A stretch of DNA of 11,189 nt from Bacteroidales bacterium. GTDB lineage: Bacteria; Bacteroidota; Bacteroidia; Bacteroidales; WRGA01. Every line of letters begins with the position of its first letter. The stretch's first letter is position 1. Of the stretch, positions 7,479 to 11,189 are shown piece by piece. A model generated the notes under the pieces. The model was not told the origin of the DNA and searched no databases. It was given only the letters and a program-made list of their open reading frames with translations. The stretch covers positions 1-11,189 of the forward strand of contig JAITHZ010000009.1 of NCBI GenBank assembly GCA_031279795.1, read 5' to 3'. The position numbers were made by a program, and so were the translations under genes.

Positions 7479-8603
7479 TTAATTCGTTTTCTTTTCTTTA
7501 TCTTTATTTTTGGGGTCAATGGCGTTTCCGCGAATACGGTCATTCGCAGTTAATCCTGTTTTGATCTCAACGTTGATTCCGTCTGACAATCCGATGTTAA
7601 TATGTTTACGCTCAAAGTTTTGAGGATTTTCGGCTTTCAATACATAAACAAAAGCAGAATCGTTGCTAAACTCAATAGAACTTTCGGGAACGGCCAGCAC
7701 ACTGTCGGCTCGCGCCAGCACGATTTCGGCATTGGCGCTGTAGCCTGCGCGGATATATGCGCTGTCGGGAATTTGGATGGCAGCTTTTATCTCAAACAGA
7801 ATGGCGCCATTTTCTTCCGTGCCTTTTGGCGAAATGTATTCCAGCATAGCACTGAACTTATGACTGTTTAATGCGCCAATAGTCAGCTTTATAGGCATTC
7901 CTTCACGAATACGGCCAACTTCCGTTTCATCGACTTTGCCTCGAAAAATCAGGTTGCCCATGTCGGCTATTGATGCGATTGTTGTGCCTTCGTTGAACGT
8001 ATTGGCTTGAATGACTGAATTTCCTGCTTTCACCGGAACATCCAGAATCATCCCCGTGATGGTTGAACGGATTTGCGTGTTGCTGATGCTGGCAAACTTC
8101 GATGAAATGCCATTCCGAACAATTTCCAGCGCGTCCTTTGCATTGTCGCGTTCTTCGATGGCTTTCTTGTAGGCGGCGTCGGAAGATTCAAATTCTTCCT
8201 TGGAGATAACGCCCGACTGTGCGAGTTTCTGTTGCCGTTCGTATTCCTGTTTTTGTTGAGCAAGGTTGATTTCGGCTACACGCAATCGCGATTCTGCCGA
8301 ATTCAGCTGCCCAATTTCTGGAATGACCTTCACTTTGGCAATCACTTCACCGGCATTAATCATCTGCCCAGCCTCTTTCAACACTTCCGACACAATGCCT
8401 GAAATCTGGGGTTTAATCAGGATTTCGTCTCTTGGTTCCACTTTTCCGGTGGCAACGGTTTTGTTTTCAATTGTGCTTTTTGTCGGATTCACGATTTCGT
8501 ATTCGGTGATCACTGGACGGGATTTATTCCACAGGAAAATAAACGTGAGAATGACAATTACTCCCAGCAATATTAACAAAATTATTTTAAATACTTTTTT
8601 CAT
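7479..8603 (-). CDS. HlyD/MacA-like periplasmic adaptor (membrane-fusion protein)
   Basis: The protein is 374 residues. Residues 5-25 form one hydrophobic segment after MKKVFK, so it is probably anchored in the inner membrane with the rest in the periplasm. The lipoyl-like domain is split: IKPQISGIVSEV (63-74) and IRSTITGMILDV (178-189). Between them lies a helical hairpin (about 97-170) whose tip, RQQKLAQSGVISKEEFE, has the usual R...L...G form that contacts TolC-type channels. A beta-barrel domain (about 208-300) and a membrane-proximal domain (about 300-360) follow, then a Lys-rich tail. Single N-terminal anchoring and the compact hairpin resemble MacA-type adaptors working with MacB ABC transporters, but RND partnership cannot be excluded. 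The TolC gene follows after 12 bp; the TcdA-like gene lies 38 bp upstream across an AT-rich gap. Confidence 0.93.
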   Translation of the reverse strand: MKKVFKIILLILLGVIVILTFIFLWNKSRPVITEYEIVNPTKSTIENKTVATGKVEPRDEILIKPQISGIVSEVLKEAGQMINAGEVIAKVKVIPEIGQLNSAESRLRVAEINLAQQKQEYERQQKLAQSGVISKEEFESSDAAYKKAIEERDNAKDALEIVRNGISSKFASISNTQIRSTITGMILDVPVKAGNSVIQANTFNEGTTIASIADMGNLIFRGKVDETEVGRIREGMPIKLTIGALNSHKFSAMLEYISPKGTEENGAILFEIKAAIQIPDSAYIRAGYSANAEIVLARADSVLAVPESSIEFSNDSAFVYVLKAENPQNFERKHINIGLSDGINVEIKTGLTANDRIRGNAIDPKNKDKEKKTN

Positions 8604-8641
8604 GTAAATTATTTTATTAAGTTATTGTAAATTATATTCTG

Positions 8642-9439
8642 TTATTTATTTCCACAGATGTCCTGCATCACCAGTCCCGCAAGAGTGAATCCGAAGATAG
8701 CCACCGTATGGGCTACGGTGCCGTTGATTCGGGCTTTAGACGAGCACCATTCATGATTGATTAAACTGGGGTCGCCAGGAGCATTTACTGCTTTTGGACA
8801 CAGGCAGCTTGCTGTGCCGCAGGATGAATTCTGTCCTTTGTTTTCCAGCAATTCTTCGCTGTAAACGCAAAGGAATTTTTTTGCAAGATTGCCGCTTTTT
8901 CTGATTTTTTGCCGTAATGCCGCACCGAGCGGACATCCTTTGACCTGCCAAAATTCGGCAACCCTGATTTTTGTGGCGTCCATCTTCAACGCCGCGCCCA
9001 TTGATGAAAAAAATACAGCCCCTGTCTGTGTTGCTGCGCGGATTAAATGTGCCTTGTGTTCCAGACTGTCAATTGCATCAATAATGTAATCGTAACCGTT
9101 GAGACCGAATGATTCACTGGTTTGCTTACTGTAAATTTGTTGTAACGCAATTATTTCTGCAGCAGGATTAATTTCCATTAGCCTGTTTTTCAATACATCT
9201 ACTTTTACTTTCCCAACAGATTTAGCCGTTGCCATCAGTTGCCTGTTTACGTTGGTGATACACACACGGTCGGAATCAACGACTGTCAAATGGCGAATCC
9301 CTGAACGTACCAAACTTTCGGCACACCAACTTCCCACGCCTCCCACGCCGAATATGATCACACGCATGGCGGCGATTCGGCGCATTGATTCGGCACCCAG
9401 CAGCAATTCGGTTCGTTTAAAAAGGCCTTTTTCAATCAT
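8642..9439 (-). CDS. tcdA: ThiF/MoeB-family E1-like enzyme, probable tRNA threonylcarbamoyladenosine dehydratase
   Basis: The protein is 265 residues. The ATP-binding loop is GVGGVGS (31-37), followed by VVDSD (53-57) and TNVNRQ (62-67), the Asp/Asn/Arg pattern of E1-like adenylating enzymes. DAIDSL (121-126) and SMGAALKMD (146-154) match the TcdA/CsdL subgroup rather than ThiF or MoeB. TcdA uses ATP to activate and dehydrate t6A in tRNA to cyclic t6A at position 37, acting in the cytosol. Cysteines 207, 212, 214 and 232 form a C-x4-C-x-C-x17-C cluster near the C-terminus that E. coli TcdA lacks as far as I recall; it could bind zinc. The C-terminus IFGFTLAGLVMQDI is a hydrophobic helix fitting TcdA-type membrane or dimer contacts. 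The start lies 7 bp after the batA stop, so translation is probably coupled. An E1-like role other than t6A dehydration is possible. Confidence 0.87.
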   Translation of the reverse strand: MIEKGLFKRTELLLGAESMRRIAAMRVIIFGVGGVGSWCAESLVRSGIRHLTVVDSDRVCITNVNRQLMATAKSVGKVKVDVLKNRLMEINPAAEIIALQQIYSKQTSESFGLNGYDYIIDAIDSLEHKAHLIRAATQTGAVFFSSMGAALKMDATKIRVAEFWQVKGCPLGAALRQKIRKSGNLAKKFLCVYSEELLENKGQNSSCGTASCLCPKAVNAPGDPSLINHEWCSSKARINGTVAHTVAIFGFTLAGLVMQDICGNK

Positions 9440-9446
9440 TTTCGTT

Positions 9447-10430
9447 TCATGGAAATTCCCGCAATACGGTTTTCCGCAACACTATTTCCAGCAACAGCAG
9501 CACAAGCGCCAGTAAAGACAGTGGCAGATATTCTTCATATTTCTTGCTAAATTCCTGTGTGTTGATTTTCGTTTTTTCCAGTTTGTCTATTTCTGCATAG
9601 ATATTTTTCAGTGTGGAGGTGTTGGTTGCACGAAAATATTCTCCTCCTGTTGTCGCTGCAATTTTGCGCAGGGTTGTTTCGTCAATGTCCACCGGCATGC
9701 GAATGTAATCCGTTCCGTAGGCCATTTGCACCGGAACTTCGGCTTCACCGATGGTTCCGGCGCCGACGGTATACACCCTGATTCCAAAAGATTCGGCAAT
9801 CTCGGCGGCTGTTACGGGCGCTATGTCGCCGACATTGTTTGAACCGTCGGTCAGCAGGATGATTATTTTCGATTTTGCCTGACTGTCTTTGAGGCGGGTT
9901 ACTGCTGTGGCCAACCCCAGACCGATAGCGGTTCCGTCGCTTATCATTCCGCATCGAACGTCTTTCAGCAGGTTCAGCAAAACGGTATGGTCAATGGTCA
10001 TCGGACATTGGGTAAAACTTTCGCCGGCAAAAATGACCAGTCCAATATTGTCATTGGGGCGGCTGCTGACGAATGATGCTGCAACGGCTTTGGCTGCTTC
10101 CACGCGGTTTGGCGTCAAATCTCGCGCTAACATGCTGGTTGATATGTCCATAACCAACATGATGTCAATTCCTTCGGTTGATGTTTTTTGCCAGCTGTTG
10201 GATGATTGAGGTCGAGCTAATGCCATGATTAGCAGCATAATGACCAGTATACGCAGTACAAATGGCAAATGTCTCAACCGTACTTTCCAGGTTGGTTTGG
10301 CGTAATCAAAAGCGCGCGTTGTAGATAATTGCATGGATGCCTGAGATTTACGTCTTTTCAGGATATACCACACGATGATGGGTATAAGAATAAGCAGCAG
10401 ATAAAAATATGCGGGATGTACAAAATTCAT
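9447..10430 (-). CDS. batA: BatA, von Willebrand factor A membrane protein of the aerotolerance locus
   Basis: The protein is 327 residues, the usual BatA length. Membrane segments are at about 8-24, 55-72 and 302-319. The vWA domain lies between the last two and carries a complete metal-binding (MIDAS) site: DISTSM (95-100; D95, S97, S99), T167 in DGTAIG, and D195 in LLTDGSNN. The order membrane-membrane-vWA-membrane puts the vWA domain outside the cytoplasm. Bat proteins were named for Bacteroides aerotolerance; the biochemical role of BatA is not settled, and vWA domains generally mediate metal-dependent protein contacts. The upstream neighbour (27 bp away) is a membrane-anchored protein of the type found before batA in Bacteroides. 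The downstream neighbour is the TcdA-like gene, whereas batB is normally expected there. All key MIDAS residues are intact, so it is probably functional. Confidence 0.93.
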   Translation of the reverse strand: MNFVHPAYFYLLLILIPIIVWYILKRRKSQASMQLSTTRAFDYAKPTWKVRLRHLPFVLRILVIMLLIMALARPQSSNSWQKTSTEGIDIMLVMDISTSMLARDLTPNRVEAAKAVAASFVSSRPNDNIGLVIFAGESFTQCPMTIDHTVLLNLLKDVRCGMISDGTAIGLGLATAVTRLKDSQAKSKIIILLTDGSNNVGDIAPVTAAEIAESFGIRVYTVGAGTIGEAEVPVQMAYGTDYIRMPVDIDETTLRKIAATTGGEYFRATNTSTLKNIYAEIDKLEKTKINTQEFSKKYEEYLPLSLLALVLLLLEIVLRKTVLREFP

Positions 10431-10457
10431 GGTTACTGATTACTTAACATTTTATAT

Positions 10458-11189
10458 TTACGTTATTTCTTTATTCACAATTTCTTCCGGTTGTGTTTGA
10501 TTAACAAACAAACGGGCGTTGATGTAACTCAAATCGTTTTCATCGGGTAATGGGGTAAATTTTGCAAATTTAACCAAATCGGCCAATCGCAAGATTTGTT
10601 GCAGGTTTTCACGTGCAGAATCAGCTTCATGACAGGCGGTTATGGCGTTCAGTATTTCATCCGACGTCATTTCCATTGCATTGACAGAAAATCGTTCGTA
10701 TAGATAAATTCGCAGAATATCTGTTAGTTGTGTGTAATATTCCTTATGCCATCCCTGTTGCCAGAGTTTTTTTTCTTTTACTTTTTCCAGCGCTTTCAAC
10801 GCTTTGAGATGTGGCGGAAGAACAGTTTTAGTTTTTTTTAGCAACGTTTTTAATTTTTTCTTTTTAACAAAAACGAAATAGATAATTACTGCCAAAACAA
10901 TCAGTATAAACCAAAGAATTGCAAGTATATAGATGTAATCGGTCAAAACAAATTCCGGCTTCATGACGCCTTTTATGTCGTAAATCTGTTTGGAGACGGT
11001 ATCAACCTTCAAATCATCCATCACTTTCAGGGAGAGCGAATTGGTGAACAGTGTATCGTTGCCGGTTAATATGGCGAATGGCGGTATGTAATACAATCCT
11101 TCGTCAAAACTTGTGATGGTATAATCAAGCGAAATCTGTTTCTGCAAGTCATTAAGTTTCAGCGTATCCGGCATACCGACATTCACTGT
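10458..11189 (-). CDS. Membrane-anchored BatD-like/DUF4381-like protein upstream of batA (5' end cut by window edge)
   Basis: At least 243 residues are readable. The frame is open to base 11189, and a GTG at 11186 is not convincingly a start: the sequence around it (TVNVGMPD) reads as the middle of a beta-rich domain, so the gene most likely begins beyond the edge. The visible N-terminal part, with YYIPPFAILTGNDTLFTN, looks like the end of an Ig-like extracytoplasmic domain. One membrane segment (about 84-107 counted from the GTG) is followed by a KKKKLK stretch, putting the C-terminal part in the cytoplasm. That part is helical, with ILRIYLYERF and AMEMTSDEIL. I recall very similar segments in the protein encoded just before batA in Bacteroides. 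It precedes batA by 27 bp and is probably in the same operon. The family name is uncertain and its molecular role unknown. Confidence 0.6.
   Translation of the reverse strand, partial: TVNVGMPDTLKLNDLQKQISLDYTITSFDEGLYYIPPFAILTGNDTLFTNSLSLKVMDDLKVDTVSKQIYDIKGVMKPEFVLTDYIYILAILWFILIVLAVIIYFVFVKKKKLKTLLKKTKTVLPPHLKALKALEKVKEKKLWQQGWHKEYYTQLTDILRIYLYERFSVNAMEMTSDEILNAITACHEADSARENLQQILRLADLVKFAKFTPLPDENDLSYINARLFVNQTQPEEIVNKEIT

Noticed and set aside
8603..8635. Direct repeat tgtaaattat at 8603-8612 and 8626-8635 considered as an operator
   Set aside because: The 38-bp gap is nearly all A and T, where such repeats arise easily; no dyad symmetry or clear promoter accompanies it.
8702..8720. Perfect 7-bp inverted repeat (caccgta / tacggtg, 5-base loop) considered as a terminator
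   Set aside because: It lies within the coding region of the TcdA-like gene, encodes conserved-looking AHTVAIFG residues, and has no following T-run in the direction of transcription. Probably chance.
11184..11186. GTG at 11186 as the true start of the batA-upstream gene
   Set aside because: The frame stays open to the window edge, the residues around the GTG look like mid-domain beta structure, and there is no signal peptide although a periplasmic domain is implied.

Overview
The window looks like an ordinary stretch of chromosome from a Bacteroidota member, probably the order Bacteroidales. The evidence is a BatA protein of the Bacteroides aerotolerance type, a Bacteroides-style M3 lipoprotein peptidase, AT-rich gaps without Shine-Dalgarno sequences, and 7-bp and 9-bp short tandem repeats between genes. 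I see no rRNA, tRNA, CRISPR array, insertion sequence or phage gene. No gap exceeds about 115 bp.

All eight genes are on the minus strand, so transcription runs from high to low coordinates. In that order they are: (1) the 3' part of a membrane-anchored protein of the Bat locus, running off the right edge (10458-11189); (2) batA, a von Willebrand A membrane protein (9447-10430); (3) a ThiF/TcdA-type E1-like enzyme, probably for cyclic t6A formation in tRNA (8642-9439); (4) a MacA-like periplasmic adaptor (7479-8603); (5) a TolC-family outer-membrane factor (6123-7466); (6) a large secreted protein resembling PcRGLX/YetA (PL26) pectin lyases with an extra C-terminal jelly-roll-like domain (2652-6062); (7) a flavoprotein with a compact cysteine motif typical of iron-sulfur flavoproteins (1909-2538); (8) an M3 peptidyl-dipeptidase lipoprotein cut by the left edge (1-1891).

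Genes 1 to 5 are separated by 27, 7, 38 and 12 bp and probably form one transcription unit. It joins the start of an aerotolerance locus to a tRNA-modification gene and two parts of a tripartite exporter, whose inner-membrane transporter is not present. The lyase-like gene follows after 60 bp and has short tandem repeats at both ends, so it may be a later arrival. Genes 7 and 8 (17 bp apart) look like a separate pair after a 113-bp gap that holds a weak candidate promoter.

I did not find a clearly novel multi-gene system. The points most worth checking are the domain architecture and placement of the lyase-like gene, the batA-tcdA junction without batB, the cysteine cluster in the TcdA-like protein, the adaptor/TolC pair without a transporter, and the Fe-S flavoprotein motif.
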